Below, one piece after another: positions 39,774 to 48,057 of a DNA stretch of 64,000 bases. The notes beneath the pieces were generated by a model, which did no database searches, was not told where the DNA came from, and saw nothing but the letters and a program-made list of their open reading frames with translations. The DNA is from Methanosuratincola petrocarbonis (lineage in GTDB: Archaea; Thermoproteota; Methanomethylicia; Methanomethylicales; Methanomethylicaceae). The position numbers were made by a program, and so were the translations under genes. The stretch covers positions 124,001-188,000 of the forward strand of contig CP130488.1 of assembly GCA_030522375.1 (NCBI GenBank). The letters are read 5' to 3'. How positions within the stretch are numbered: the first letter of the stretch is position 1; each line of letters starts with the position of its first letter.

Positions 39774-40767
39774 TCTTCTCGAATTCCTGTCATCATACGG
39801 AAGGGTCGTCCTGGTCTGCCACCCAAATGCCGACCCGGACTGCATAGGCTCAGCATATGCGATCCAGTCTGCCCTCAAGGCGAGAGACCCATCGGTGGTC
39901 GTGTCTATCCTCGCGCCGGACGGGGTGAACTCCGCGTCATCTAAGCTTGTTGAGTATCTGAACATCGAATTCGAATCCTCTTTGGGTGAGGCATGCGAAC
40001 TTCTGGTGCTAGTCGACATGCCCTCGCTAGACCAGCTACCCGAGGTCAAAGAGCTCGTGCGTAAGAGAAAGATCCCTTACGCAATAATCGACCACCACAC
40101 CGAGGAGCCGAGCTGCCTCGATGGCGCAGTCTACTCGAGGCTTATGCGTATCTCCTCGACCTGCGAGATCGTCTACCGCTCCATCCCAAAAAAGTACCTC
40201 GACAGGCGTGCGATCCAGGCGCTGTTGACCGGTCTCGTCTACGACTCGCGCCGCTTCCTCGTTCAGCCGAATGCGTCTATCAGGGCTGCATTGAAGATGC
40301 TACGGAGGGGGGCAGACTTCGCCCTTGCCCTGGAGATGCTGCTCAACGAGCAGGACATCTCAGAGAGGATAGCGCGCCTCAAGGGGGTTGCAAGGATCAA
40401 ACTCTACCGAGCAAGGGACTGGATCTTCGCAACTTCGAGCATAGGCGCATTCGAGGCCTCTGTTGCGCGGTCCCTGACCGACCTGGGTGCCGATCTCGCC
40501 CTCGTGGCAAGCAGTGAGGACGGCACATCGCGCATAACAGGGCGCCTGAATGAGAGGTTCCAGCGGTCGACCTCTCTGAACCTTGCGAGCTGCGTTATGC
40601 ACCCTCTAGCCGAGCGCTTTTCCGGAAGCGGCGGCGGGCACCCATCCGCGGCAAGCGCAAGGGTCTCCGCGCCCCCTGATGAGGCAGTCGGCGCGGCCCT
40701 GGTCCTGATATCCGAGAAGCTCGGCCTGAAACCCGGCGAGATGAAGGAGATCTCAACCCGTGATTGA
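39766..40767 (+). CDS. DHH/DHHA1 family phosphoesterase
   Basis: 333 aa. CHPNADPDCIGSAYA, VDMPSLDQLPE, IDHHTEEPSC and GLVYDSRRFL are the DHH-domain metal motifs; GGGHPSAASARV near the end is the DHHA1 motif. NrnA-like enzymes of this build degrade short oligonucleotides or pAp. It ends the exosome superoperon, consistent with a role in finishing RNA breakdown, which is inference. TTG start. Confidence 0.85.
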   Translation: MPDLLEFLSSYGRVVLVCHPNADPDCIGSAYAIQSALKARDPSVVVSILAPDGVNSASSKLVEYLNIEFESSLGEACELLVLVDMPSLDQLPEVKELVRKRKIPYAIIDHHTEEPSCLDGAVYSRLMRISSTCEIVYRSIPKKYLDRRAIQALLTGLVYDSRRFLVQPNASIRAALKMLRRGADFALALEMLLNEQDISERIARLKGVARIKLYRARDWIFATSSIGAFEASVARSLTDLGADLALVASSEDGTSRITGRLNERFQRSTSLNLASCVMHPLAERFSGSGGGHPSAASARVSAPPDEAVGAALVLISEKLGLKPGEMKEISTRD

Positions 40768-40774
40768 GTAGCTA

Positions 40775-40784
40775 CATTTATTAG
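40775..40784 (+). promoter_or_regulatory. TATA box for ECF transporter genes
   Basis: CATTTATTAG, about 20-30 nt before the first start codon of the ATPase gene. Confidence 0.45.
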
Positions 40785-40804
40785 AGCTCCGAATTCTCTG
40801 ATTA

Positions 40805-41659
40805 GTGCTCCCGGTGATGGTTTTGGCGATCATTGAGGTTAAAGGGCTCTGCTACACCTACCCCGAGTCAGAAACCCCAAGCCTAATCGATGTCAACTTC
40901 AAAGCAGAGCCAGGAGAGTTCGTCCTCGTCACCGGACCGAGCGGCTGCGGAAAGACAACCTTCTGCAGGGCACTGAACGGCCTCATACCGAACTCGTACG
41001 GGGGTGACTTCAAAGGGACAGTAGTGGTGGACGGGCTACTGACCACCTCGACACCGGTCTACGAGCTGGCCCAGCGGGTGGGGCTGGTCTTCCAGAACCC
41101 AGAAAACGAGCTTTTTTGCACCACCGTGGAGCGCGAGGTCGCATTTGGACCTGAGAACTTGGCTCTCCCGAGGGAAGAGATCGCAATGCGCGTCGAGGAG
41201 GCGCTCGAGATTGTTGGCATATCGCACCTGAAGGAGAAATCCCCTGAGGAGCTCTCTGGGGGAGAGCAGCAGAAGGTTGCGATCGCGGCGCTTCTGGCAA
41301 TGAAGCCGAAAGTACTCGTCCTCGATGAGCCTACCGCCAATCTTGATCCAGTTAGTGCCAAGTCGGTTCTGGAGCTGATGCACAGGCTGAACAAAAATGG
41401 GGTCACAGTCATACTCGTCGAGCACAGGCTGGAGATGATCAGCCACTTGGTCGACAGGTGCGTGGTCTTCGAAGGTGGGCGCATAGTTGCCGATGGATCG
41501 CCCAGGGAAGTGCTCTACTCCGATAAGGTCTCCGAGCTTGGGGTCGGTCTCCCTAAGATAGTCCAGGTCTCCAGGCGCCTTTCCGGTCTCATTGGCGAAC
41601 AGCTAAGGTTTCTGACTTCCGATGAGCTCGCTTCCTATGTGAGGGGGAGGTTGCATTGA
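40805..41659 (+). CDS. ecfA1: ECF transporter ATPase (first)
   Basis: ABC ATPase of an energy-coupling-factor transporter. 284 aa. Walker A GPSGCGKTT, Q-loop VFQNPENELFCTTVEREVAFG (the long Q-helix typical of ECF ATPases), signature LSGGEQQKVAIAA, Walker B VLVLDEPTANLD, switch His in VEHRLEM. GTG start; ATG 40817 is an alternative. It overlaps the second ATPase by four nt. Confidence 0.9.
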   Translation: MLPVMVLAIIEVKGLCYTYPESETPSLIDVNFKAEPGEFVLVTGPSGCGKTTFCRALNGLIPNSYGGDFKGTVVVDGLLTTSTPVYELAQRVGLVFQNPENELFCTTVEREVAFGPENLALPREEIAMRVEEALEIVGISHLKEKSPEELSGGEQQKVAIAALLAMKPKVLVLDEPTANLDPVSAKSVLELMHRLNKNGVTVILVEHRLEMISHLVDRCVVFEGGRIVADGSPREVLYSDKVSELGVGLPKIVQVSRRLSGLIGEQLRFLTSDELASYVRGRLH

Positions 41660-42471
41660 TCAGAATAGAAGGCGTCACATACTCCTATGGCGACGGGATT
41701 AACGCGCTCGATGGAGTGGACTTGGAGGTCAAGGATTCGGAGCTCCTGGCGATTGTTGGGGAGAACGGCGCTGGCAAGACGACACTCGTCAAGCACCTAA
41801 ACGGGCTCCTCAAGCCCCAGCGCGGGAGAGTCATCGTAGAAGGGGTTGACACAAAGGAGACCACCGTTGCTACGCTGGCGAAGAAGGTCGGCCTCGTCTT
41901 CCAAAACCCTGACCACATGCTCTTTGCAGAGACCGTCGAGAAGGAGCTCTCCTTCGCGCTGACCAACTTCGGGCTGCCGCCAGAGGAGATCGCTAAGCGA
42001 GTGGAGTGGGCTCTGATCGAATTCAAGCTCTCCAATTACCGCGACCGGTCCCCATTCACGCTGAGCGGCGGTGAGAAGAAGCGCGTTTCATTGGCATCAG
42101 TTCTGTGCTATGACCCCCAGATAATCGTGCTCGATGAGCCAACAACGGGGCAGGACAGCCTCCAGAAGACAAGGCTGGCCTCCACACTCGCCAATCTGAA
42201 CAGACAGGGGAAGACCGTGATCGTGGTGACGCACGATATCGAATTCGTAGCGGACTTCATACCGAGGGTCGTCGTGATGTCCAGGGGGAAGATCATCGCA
42301 GACGGCCCGACCGAAGAGATCCTGATTAGGAAAGATGTCATGGAAGCCTCCTCAATATTGCCGCCGCAACTGGCAGAGCTCTCTTGGAAAATGGGGCTGA
42401 ACTCCCCCTCAATCAACACCGATATGATTGTCGAAGAGATTAGGCAGATGCTGCGAGGCGAGCAAAAATGA
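41656..42471 (+). CDS. ecfA2: ECF transporter ATPase (second)
   Basis: 271 aa. Walker A GENGAGKTT, Q-loop VFQNPDHMLFAETVEKELSF, signature LSGGEKKRVSLASV, Walker B IIVLDEPTTGQD, switch VTHDIEFV. It forms an A/A' heterodimer with the preceding gene. TTG start overlapping ecfA1; its stop overlaps ecfT. Confidence 0.9.
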   Translation: MIRIEGVTYSYGDGINALDGVDLEVKDSELLAIVGENGAGKTTLVKHLNGLLKPQRGRVIVEGVDTKETTVATLAKKVGLVFQNPDHMLFAETVEKELSFALTNFGLPPEEIAKRVEWALIEFKLSNYRDRSPFTLSGGEKKRVSLASVLCYDPQIIVLDEPTTGQDSLQKTRLASTLANLNRQGKTVIVVTHDIEFVADFIPRVVVMSRGKIIADGPTEEILIRKDVMEASSILPPQLAELSWKMGLNSPSINTDMIVEEIRQMLRGEQK

Positions 42472-43217
42472 AAGTCTTCAAGGCTTTCGAGTACAGGAGG
42501 GGATCAACGATCCTCCACAGGATCGATCCCCGTTCCAAGCTGGTCTACCTGATTCTCTTCACCTCGCTCACCGTGTATTTCACAAAGCCGCTGGCACTCC
42601 TCATTATCTTCCTGTCTTTCTTGCCGATGGTACACGTCGGCAAGATATCGACCAGGTGGAGCCAGTCCTTGAGGGGATCACTGTTCTTCATTGTCTTCAT
42701 ATTCGTCTTCAACTTCGTCCCCACTGCCTATTACTCGGGAAATCTATTCGACGCCGCAATCTCGGCAATAGCAATGTCCCTCCGGTTCCTCAACCTAATC
42801 TCCGTCTTCTCGATATTCTTCTTGACCACTTCGCCTGAAGACCTGACCCAATCCATGGTTCAGCTCAAAATCCCCTACGACTATGCCCTCACGTTCAATA
42901 TGGCCATGCGGTTCGTCCCCACCCTGAGCAGGGAGGCGCAGTACATAATGGATGCGCAGCGCTCGAGGGGGCTCGAGATGGAGAGGGGGAATTTTGTCTC
43001 GAGGATCAGGAACTATATCCCGGTCCTCATACCGCTCATAATCAGCTCCTTCCGCAGGGCTGAACTGGTCGCCGACGCAATGGAGTCTCGTGCATTCGGG
43101 GCCAGCAAAAAGAGGACTTCGCTGTACGTCCTGAAGATGGGTCGCGGCGACCTCCTGTTCGTCTCGGCTGCCATTGGTTCAGCTCTGGTGTTGTTCGCGG
43201 TCAATCTGCTCCTGTGA
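42468..43217 (+). CDS. ecfT: ECF transporter transmembrane subunit EcfT
   Basis: Membrane scaffold of the ECF module, 249 aa. STILHRIDPRSKLVYLILFTSLTV at the N-terminus. There are several hydrophobic segments (around residues 30-70, 80-110, 115-130 and 225-249). The coupling motifs DAQRSRGLE and ADAMESRAFG with the family's Ala-Arg-Gly-type helices contact the ATPases. No S (substrate-binding) component is next to it, so the cargo cannot be told. Confidence 0.88.
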   Translation: MKVFKAFEYRRGSTILHRIDPRSKLVYLILFTSLTVYFTKPLALLIIFLSFLPMVHVGKISTRWSQSLRGSLFFIVFIFVFNFVPTAYYSGNLFDAAISAIAMSLRFLNLISVFSIFFLTTSPEDLTQSMVQLKIPYDYALTFNMAMRFVPTLSREAQYIMDAQRSRGLEMERGNFVSRIRNYIPVLIPLIISSFRRAELVADAMESRAFGASKKRTSLYVLKMGRGDLLFVSAAIGSALVLFAVNLLL

Positions 43218-43331
43218 TTCGATGGTGTCCGATAACTGCCTTTCGCCAAAAAGGCGGGAAGTTGCCCAACATGGGGCAAAGCAAGCCCGTACCCTTCACC
43301 GAAGGGACGGGAGGATGTCAGCTGCCGACAG

Positions 43332-43340
43332 AGTTAAATT
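43332..43340 (+). promoter_or_regulatory. TATA box for hxlB
   Basis: AGTTAAATT, about 32-40 nt before the ATG at 43372. Confidence 0.4.
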
Positions 43341-43371
43341 GCCGAAAAATTCTACTCCTTCTCTGAGACTT

Positions 43372-43983
43372 ATGTCGTCAAAAGACTGTCTGGTTAAGTG
43401 CTTCATGCGGGAGATGGCAAACTACGTCCTGTACGCATCGAAGGTCATTGATGACGATGAGGTGGAGAATGCAATTTCATTGCTCATCGATACCAAAAGG
43501 GACGGCAAGAAGATAATGGTCATTGGCGCAGGCAGGTCAGGTCTTGCTGGAAAGGCATTTGCTATGCGCCTGATGCACCTGGGCTTCAATGTCTATGTCT
43601 TCGGAGAGACCATAACGCCTGCCCTCGGACAGGGGGACCTCATAATATCGATCTCAGGGTCAGGCACAACCAGGATGGTCGTGACCTCCGCGACGGCTGG
43701 AAAGGAGATCGGGGCTAAGATACTCGCGATAACCTCCCACAGGGACTCCTCTTTGGCAAAGCTCTCCGATCAGTGCATAATAATCCCTGGCAGGACAAAG
43801 ATGGCAGCAGAGGATGACTATGTGATCCGGCAGATACTCGGGTCCCATGAGCCCCTCGCGCCTCTGGGCACGCTCTTCGAGGTGACCCTGAACATATTCC
43901 TCGACAGCCTTGTGGCTGAACTCATGCAGCGGCTTGGCGCTACCGAGACCGACCTAAAGAAGCGGCACGCCACGATCGAGTGA
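43372..43983 (+). CDS. hxlB: 6-phospho-3-hexuloisomerase (SIS domain)
   Basis: 203 aa sugar isomerase domain. VIGAGRSGLAGKAFAMRLMHLGFNVYVFGE, LIISISGSGTTRMVV and LGTLFEVTLNIFLDSLVAELM match archaeal PHI, which converts hexulose-6-phosphate to fructose-6-phosphate; run in reverse with HPS it supplies ribulose-5-phosphate. No hexulose-phosphate synthase is adjacent. ATG 43372 is chosen from the TATA position; earlier in-frame sequence is not protein-like. Confidence 0.85.
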   Translation: MSSKDCLVKCFMREMANYVLYASKVIDDDEVENAISLLIDTKRDGKKIMVIGAGRSGLAGKAFAMRLMHLGFNVYVFGETITPALGQGDLIISISGSGTTRMVVTSATAGKEIGAKILAITSHRDSSLAKLSDQCIIIPGRTKMAAEDDYVIRQILGSHEPLAPLGTLFEVTLNIFLDSLVAELMQRLGATETDLKKRHATIE

Positions 43984-44009
43984 CACGCCTCTGTTTTACC
44001 TTAGGCTAA

Positions 44010-44048
44010 CAGGGGGCTGATCCGTAAGCGTTTTTCTTCCGCCCCCTG
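44010..44048 (+). terminator. GC-rich stem-loop between hxlB and EF-2
   Basis: CAGGGGGC (44010-44017) pairs perfectly with GCCCCCTG (44041-44048); the 23-nt loop includes a TTTTT run. It lies just before the EF-2 promoter and may terminate hxlB or insulate EF-2. Confidence 0.4.
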
Positions 44049-44063
44049 GGCTCGATTAAGAAA

Positions 44064-44073
44064 CTTTTAAAAA
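44064..44073 (+). promoter_or_regulatory. TATA box for EF-2
   Basis: CTTTTAAAAA, about 40-48 nt before the TTG start at 44112; a strong AT-rich match as expected for a highly expressed gene. Confidence 0.6.
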
Positions 44074-44111
44074 CCAGCTTGCGTTTCGCCTTTTGTAGCG
44101 AGGCGTGTAAA

Positions 44112-46319
44112 TTGCCGAAGTATAAACAGACTGAAGAAATCATAAAACTCATGAGCAATAAGCTCAACGTCAGGAACATCGGTACCCTTGCGCACGTGGA
44201 TCATGGGAAGACGACTCTCTCGGACAGCCTGCTCGCAGGCGCGGGCCTGATATCCCAGAAGATCGCCGCGCAGGCACTCGCGCTCGATTATGTGGAGATC
44301 GAGCAGCTGAGGCAGATGACCGTCAAGGCTGCGAACGTAAGCCTTCTCCACGAGAAGAATGACCAGAACTACGTCATCAACTTGATTGACACCCCAGGAC
44401 ACGTGGACTTCACGGGGCACGTCACCAGGTCCCTCAGGGTAATGGACGGGGGGATAGTCGTCGTTGACAGCGTCGAGGGCGTGATGACCCAGACAGAGAC
44501 CGTCCTGAGGCAGGCAATGGACGAGAAGGTCAGGCCGCTACTCTACGTGAACAAGGTGGACCGGCTGATAAAAGAGCTCAGGCTGAGCCCCCAGGAGATA
44601 TTGGAGCGGCTGCTCAAGATCATACGGGACTTCAATGCCCTTCTTGAGACATACGCCGATCCGGAATTCAAGGACAAGTGGAAGGTGAACCCAGACAAGG
44701 GCCAGGTCGCATTCGGTTCTGCCCTCCACAAGTGGGGCTTCACGCTCCCTATCATAAAGGCCAAGGGTATGAAATTCTCAGACGTGATCGATGCCTACAA
44801 TAAGGGCGAGATAGAGCGCCTGCAGAAGGAGTTCCCTCTGCACATCGCAATCTTGGATATGGCTGTCGACCATGTCCCCAACCCAGTCGAGGCGCAGAAG
44901 TACAGGATCCCAAAGATCTGGAGGGGCGACATAAACTCGCCGATCGGGCAGGCAATGCTCAACTGCGACGAGAACGGCCCCCTCGTGATCTGCGTTAACA
45001 AGGTCATCGTTGATCCCCACGCGGGCCCAGTCGTCACCGGGAGGATATTCTCCGGCACAATACACGAGGGTGAGCAGCTCTACGGCCTGATGTCAAAGAG
45101 CGAAGGCAGGGTGCAGCAGGTCAGCCTCTACATGGGCCCATACCGCGAGATCTGCCCTGAGATGGCCTCGGGCAACATTGTGGCGCTCCTAGGTCTTGAC
45201 AATGCTCGTGCAGGCGAGACCCTCGTGAGGCCTGCTGACAAGGATGCGATGTTCCCGTTCGAGAAGATGAAGTACATAAGCGACCCGGTCGTGACAGTGG
45301 CGATCGAGCCGAAATACAGCAGGGACCTGCCGAAGCTGATCGACGCTCTCCACAAGATGGCCATCGAGGATCCGACGCTGTCAGTCAAGATCAACCAGGA
45401 GACCGGCGAGTACCTCATCGCTGGCATGGGTAGCCTCCACCTCGAGATTGCACTGTGGGATTTGAAGCAGAGGACAGGCGGAATAGAGATCACCACCACC
45501 CCGCCGATCGTCGTGTACAGGGAGAGCCTCACCGGAGCAGGAGGCCCGTTCGAGGGCAAGTCCCCGAACAAGCACAACCGCCTCTACCTGAAGGTTGAGC
45601 CGCTCAACCAGGAGACGATCGACCTGATACAGCAGGGTATCATATACGAGGACATGGACTCCAAGGAGAGGGCCAGGATCCTTAGGGAGAAGGCAGGCTG
45701 GGACAACGAGGAGGCGAAGGGCATATGGGCAATCGACAGTTATGTCAACGTCTTGGTCGATGCCACCAAGGGTCTGCAGTACATCCGCGAGATCAAGGAC
45801 ACCATTATCCAGGCCTTCCGCCTCAACGTCTCAGAGGGCCCGCTTGCGAGGGAGCCGATCAGAGGCCTCAAGGTACTGCTCGTCGACGCGAATGTCCACG
45901 AGGACCCAGCTCACAGGGGGCCTGGGCAGATAATGCCGGCGATGCGGGACGCAATGTTCTGCGGCTTCCTCTCATGCAACCCAATACTCCTCGAGCCCAT
46001 CATCAAGCTCGACATGAAGGTGCCCCAGGACTTCTTGGGAGGCGTCACTCGGATCGTGGCAGGTAAGCGTGGCAAGATAATAAGCATGGACCAGGTCGGC
46101 CAGGTGATGCACCTCGTCTCGGAGATACCCGTTTCGGAGACATTCGACCTGTCCGATCAGCTCAGGAGCGCGACCGCGGGCAAGGCATTCTGGGGGACAG
46201 AATTCGCCAGGTGGTCACCCGTCCCGTCGAGCCTGCTTGCTGACACAATCAAGAAGATCCGGGAAAGGAAAGGCCTCTCGCCAAACCCGCCAACACCGCA
46301 GGAATTCATGTCGATGTGA
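44112..46319 (+). CDS. fusA: translation elongation factor EF-2
   Basis: Translocase GTPase, 735 aa. G1 AHVDHGKTTLSD, G3 DTPGHVDF, G4 NKVDRL. Domains III-V follow. The diphthamide loop in domain IV is AHRGPGQIMPAMRD with the target His present. TTG start gives MPKYKQTEEIIKLM, the archaeal EF-2 beginning. An in-frame codon at 44079 lies at the expected transcription start, so it is not used. Confidence 0.96.
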   Translation: MPKYKQTEEIIKLMSNKLNVRNIGTLAHVDHGKTTLSDSLLAGAGLISQKIAAQALALDYVEIEQLRQMTVKAANVSLLHEKNDQNYVINLIDTPGHVDFTGHVTRSLRVMDGGIVVVDSVEGVMTQTETVLRQAMDEKVRPLLYVNKVDRLIKELRLSPQEILERLLKIIRDFNALLETYADPEFKDKWKVNPDKGQVAFGSALHKWGFTLPIIKAKGMKFSDVIDAYNKGEIERLQKEFPLHIAILDMAVDHVPNPVEAQKYRIPKIWRGDINSPIGQAMLNCDENGPLVICVNKVIVDPHAGPVVTGRIFSGTIHEGEQLYGLMSKSEGRVQQVSLYMGPYREICPEMASGNIVALLGLDNARAGETLVRPADKDAMFPFEKMKYISDPVVTVAIEPKYSRDLPKLIDALHKMAIEDPTLSVKINQETGEYLIAGMGSLHLEIALWDLKQRTGGIEITTTPPIVVYRESLTGAGGPFEGKSPNKHNRLYLKVEPLNQETIDLIQQGIIYEDMDSKERARILREKAGWDNEEAKGIWAIDSYVNVLVDATKGLQYIREIKDTIIQAFRLNVSEGPLAREPIRGLKVLLVDANVHEDPAHRGPGQIMPAMRDAMFCGFLSCNPILLEPIIKLDMKVPQDFLGGVTRIVAGKRGKIISMDQVGQVMHLVSEIPVSETFDLSDQLRSATAGKAFWGTEFARWSPVPSSLLADTIKKIRERKGLSPNPPTPQEFMSM

Positions 46320-46369
46320 GGCGGCATCCCTCCCCTTTTTCATTTTTTTGTTCTAAGCTCGAACGAAGA

Positions 46370-46378
46370 TTTTTTAAA
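46370..46378 (+). promoter_or_regulatory. TATA box for tRNA-Gly
   Basis: TTTTTTAAA about 30-37 nt before the tRNA 5' end. The ~85 nt between EF-2 and the tRNA hold only this and a T-rich run after the EF-2 stop. Confidence 0.55.
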
Positions 46379-46406
46379 TTAGACCAAGCTAAATGGTGAA
46401 GGCAGA

Positions 46407-46482
46407 GCGGCCGTGGTCTAGTCCGGTCTAGGATAGAAGCTTCCCAAGCTTCGGATCCCGGGTTCAAATCCCGGCGGCCGCA
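46407..46482 (+). tRNA. trnG: tRNA-Gly (anticodon CCC)
   Basis: 76 nt cloverleaf. Acceptor GCGGCCG/CGGCCGC with discriminator A; D arm from 10 to 25 with A14, G18, G19, A21; anticodon stem GAAGC/GCTTC with loop TTCCCAA, anticodon CCC reading GGG; variable loop GGATC; T arm CCGGG-TTCAAAT-CCCGG. No intron and no encoded CCA. The ~190 nt that follow (to 46673) contain no gene that I can support. Confidence 0.96.
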
Positions 46483-46637
46483 CTTATAGGATCAGAAAAT
46501 GCTGTGGATTCGATCGCTTTAGCTGCAAAATCATGTTTAAATAATTCGATGAGAATTTTAACATGTTCCTGGGACGCTGAGTTTTGAGTGATGATGTTCT
46601 CAACCAGGACCGCAAGCGCCGAGGAGGGGCGCAATGA

Positions 46638-46646
46638 CATAAATAC
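46638..46646 (+). promoter_or_regulatory. TATA box for small membrane protein
   Basis: CATAAATAC about 28-36 nt before the ATG at 46674, placing transcription start at or next to the ATG (leaderless). Confidence 0.45.
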
Positions 46647-46673
46647 CCAAAGGGTAGGGGTGGCTCCTCAAAT

Positions 46674-46805
46674 ATGCAGGCGACTGAAGGGGATCTGAAG
46701 CTGGCATTGAAGTGCCTCATAATGGCGCTGGCCATCTTTGGGGCCTCTTTGATATTCATAGTCGCCCTGCTGCTCTTCATAAAATGGCTGTTCCCCGGTC
46801 TCTGA
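46674..46805 (+). CDS. 43-aa single-span membrane protein of unknown function
   Basis: Short ORF: MQATEGDLKLALKCL, then a ~25-residue hydrophobic helix (MALAIFGASLIFIVALLLF), ending IKWLFPGL. A TATA box at the right spacing and an uninterrupted, convincing transmembrane pattern support it as real. It is not SecE (58406 is) and does not look like Sec61-beta. It ends eight nt from the convergent Nep1 gene. Confidence 0.5.
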   Translation: MQATEGDLKLALKCLIMALAIFGASLIFIVALLLFIKWLFPGL

Positions 46806-46812
46806 TAAGGCT

Positions 46813-47499
46813 TCAGATGATCCTCAGGGCCCTTTCCAGCTCGTGCGACACCATTGACCCTACGATCCAGGCATCCAAGGGCTTCTTATATACCGAGATC
46901 TGCTCATCCGCAAGAGAGAGATCCTTGAACTCTCCCCTCTGGAACCCCCCTATCACTAGGACTGGTTTTTCTTGCCTCACGAGGTCAGAGAAGTACGTGT
47001 CCAGCTTGACCTTCCTACCCTTCTCCGTGAGGAACACCACTTTGCTATGTTCAACCCCATTAACCACATCCCGGATGTTGCCCCTCTTCAGCAGCATGAG
47101 CGGCTTGCCTCTGGGTGGGACCCTCCCTACCGAAAAGAGCTGTTCCATTAACCCGACAAACCTGGTGTAGTTCCTGGGCATGTTTATCTCCGGAGCAACC
47201 CAGATCACAAAATCGTTTATCGTGTGGACATAGACCTGGAGCTGGCCTTCCTTGTTCAGTGGTCTCTCCAGCAGGTCGAGGAGCGTCAGGAATGTTATGT
47301 CGGGCCTCCCTCTCCTCTCCCAGTCCCTGAGCCCCTTCATAGCAGCATAGTGGAACGAGATGTCCAGCAGCGTCTCTTCTGGTCTCTTCCCTTTCCTCTC
47401 CGCGAGCCTTGTGACCGACGGGTGGCTGGCAATCTCTCTCGGAACAGTCTCAAGTGCCGCCTCCCCAATAATCACTGTGATCACAGTTAGAGCCTCCAA
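46813..47499 (-). CDS. nep1: rRNA pseudouridine N1-methyltransferase Nep1 (Emg1)
   Basis: SPOUT-class methyltransferase that modifies a pseudouridine in helix 35 of 16S rRNA. 228 aa. HPSVTRLAERKGKRPEETLLD, GRPDITFLTLLDLLERPLN, VYVHTINDFVIWVAPEINMPRNY and the knot region VLVIGGFQRGEF are diagnostic. A minus-strand TATA-like run lies at 47528-47536. Divergent from Rnp4. Confidence 0.93.
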   Translation of the reverse strand: MEALTVITVIIGEAALETVPREIASHPSVTRLAERKGKRPEETLLDISFHYAAMKGLRDWERRGRPDITFLTLLDLLERPLNKEGQLQVYVHTINDFVIWVAPEINMPRNYTRFVGLMEQLFSVGRVPPRGKPLMLLKRGNIRDVVNGVEHSKVVFLTEKGRKVKLDTYFSDLVRQEKPVLVIGGFQRGEFKDLSLADEQISVYKKPLDAWIVGSMVSHELERALRII

Positions 47500-47580
47500 G
47501 CCCGTTGAGAGAGTCCCATCATCATACTAATAAAGATGTGCGGGCATTTTTTCTTTTATCAGCTGGGGGTTAGCCTAAAC

Positions 47581-47898
47581 TTGAAACTAAACAGGGCCCA
47601 CGTCCGTGATCTTGCAAAGCAGAGGATCGCCCGCCTCTTCGCACTCGCAAGCCAGGCTGTAAAATCCGACACCGGCCAGGCAAACAGGTACGTTGAGCTT
47701 GCCCTCAAGATATCTATGCGCACCCGGGTCCGGATACCTCGGGAGCTGAAGCGGAGCGTATGCAGGAAGTGCCACGCATACCTGTGCCCTGGCATAACCT
47801 CCAGAGTGAGGGTCCGTGCAAGCAGGTCGCCCCACGTCTCGGTCACCTGCCTGAACTGCGGCACTGTGCGGCGCTACCTCTTGGAGCGGGATTCTTGA
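47581..47898 (+). CDS. rnp4: RNase P protein subunit Rpr2/Rnp4
   Basis: Zinc-ribbon subunit of RNase P. LKLNRAHVRDLAKQRIARLFALASQAV is the helical N-terminus; YVELALKISMRTRVRIPRELKRSVCRKCHAYLCPG and VTCLNCGTVRR supply the C-x2-C...C-x2-C site. 105 aa from the TTG at 47581. An ATG at 47536 would add 15 hydrophobic residues that fall on the promoter (TTTTATC, 47554-47560), so the TTG is preferred. Confidence 0.88.
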   Translation: MKLNRAHVRDLAKQRIARLFALASQAVKSDTGQANRYVELALKISMRTRVRIPRELKRSVCRKCHAYLCPGITSRVRVRASRSPHVSVTCLNCGTVRRYLLERDS

Positions 47899-47930
47899 GC
47901 CTTCACATACCGGTAAAAAGGTTTATATTA

Positions 47931-47940
47931 CTCGCTGATA
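47931..47940 (+). promoter_or_regulatory. TATA box for DEAD-box helicase, giving a ~95-nt leader
   Basis: GTTTATATTA is the best box before the helicase gene and would start RNA near 47963. A weaker CAATAAAAG at 48022-48030 would give an almost leaderless mRNA. Confidence 0.45.
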
Positions 47941-48057
47941 ACTTAATCAAGTCTGAAGTACGAAGGCCTTGAAAAATAGCGTTAGCTTCATGCTAATTCT
48001 ATCGTCTTTGTAGCTCCGGATCAATAAAAGGGTTGATGTGTTACGAAATTCGAAGAA

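Noticed and set aside
46407..46482. BHB intron in the tRNA-Gly gene
   Set aside because: The cloverleaf is complete at 76 nt with a normal 7-nt anticodon loop.
46577..46594. C/D box sRNA suggested by CTGA followed by GTGATGA
   Set aside because: The GTGATGA box is perfect, but no good C box precedes it at normal spacing, no D box follows, and no terminal stem forms.
46484..46780. Minus-strand 98-codon ORF opposite the small membrane protein
   Set aside because: Arg/Pro-rich without pattern, while the plus-strand frame has a TATA box and a clear membrane helix.
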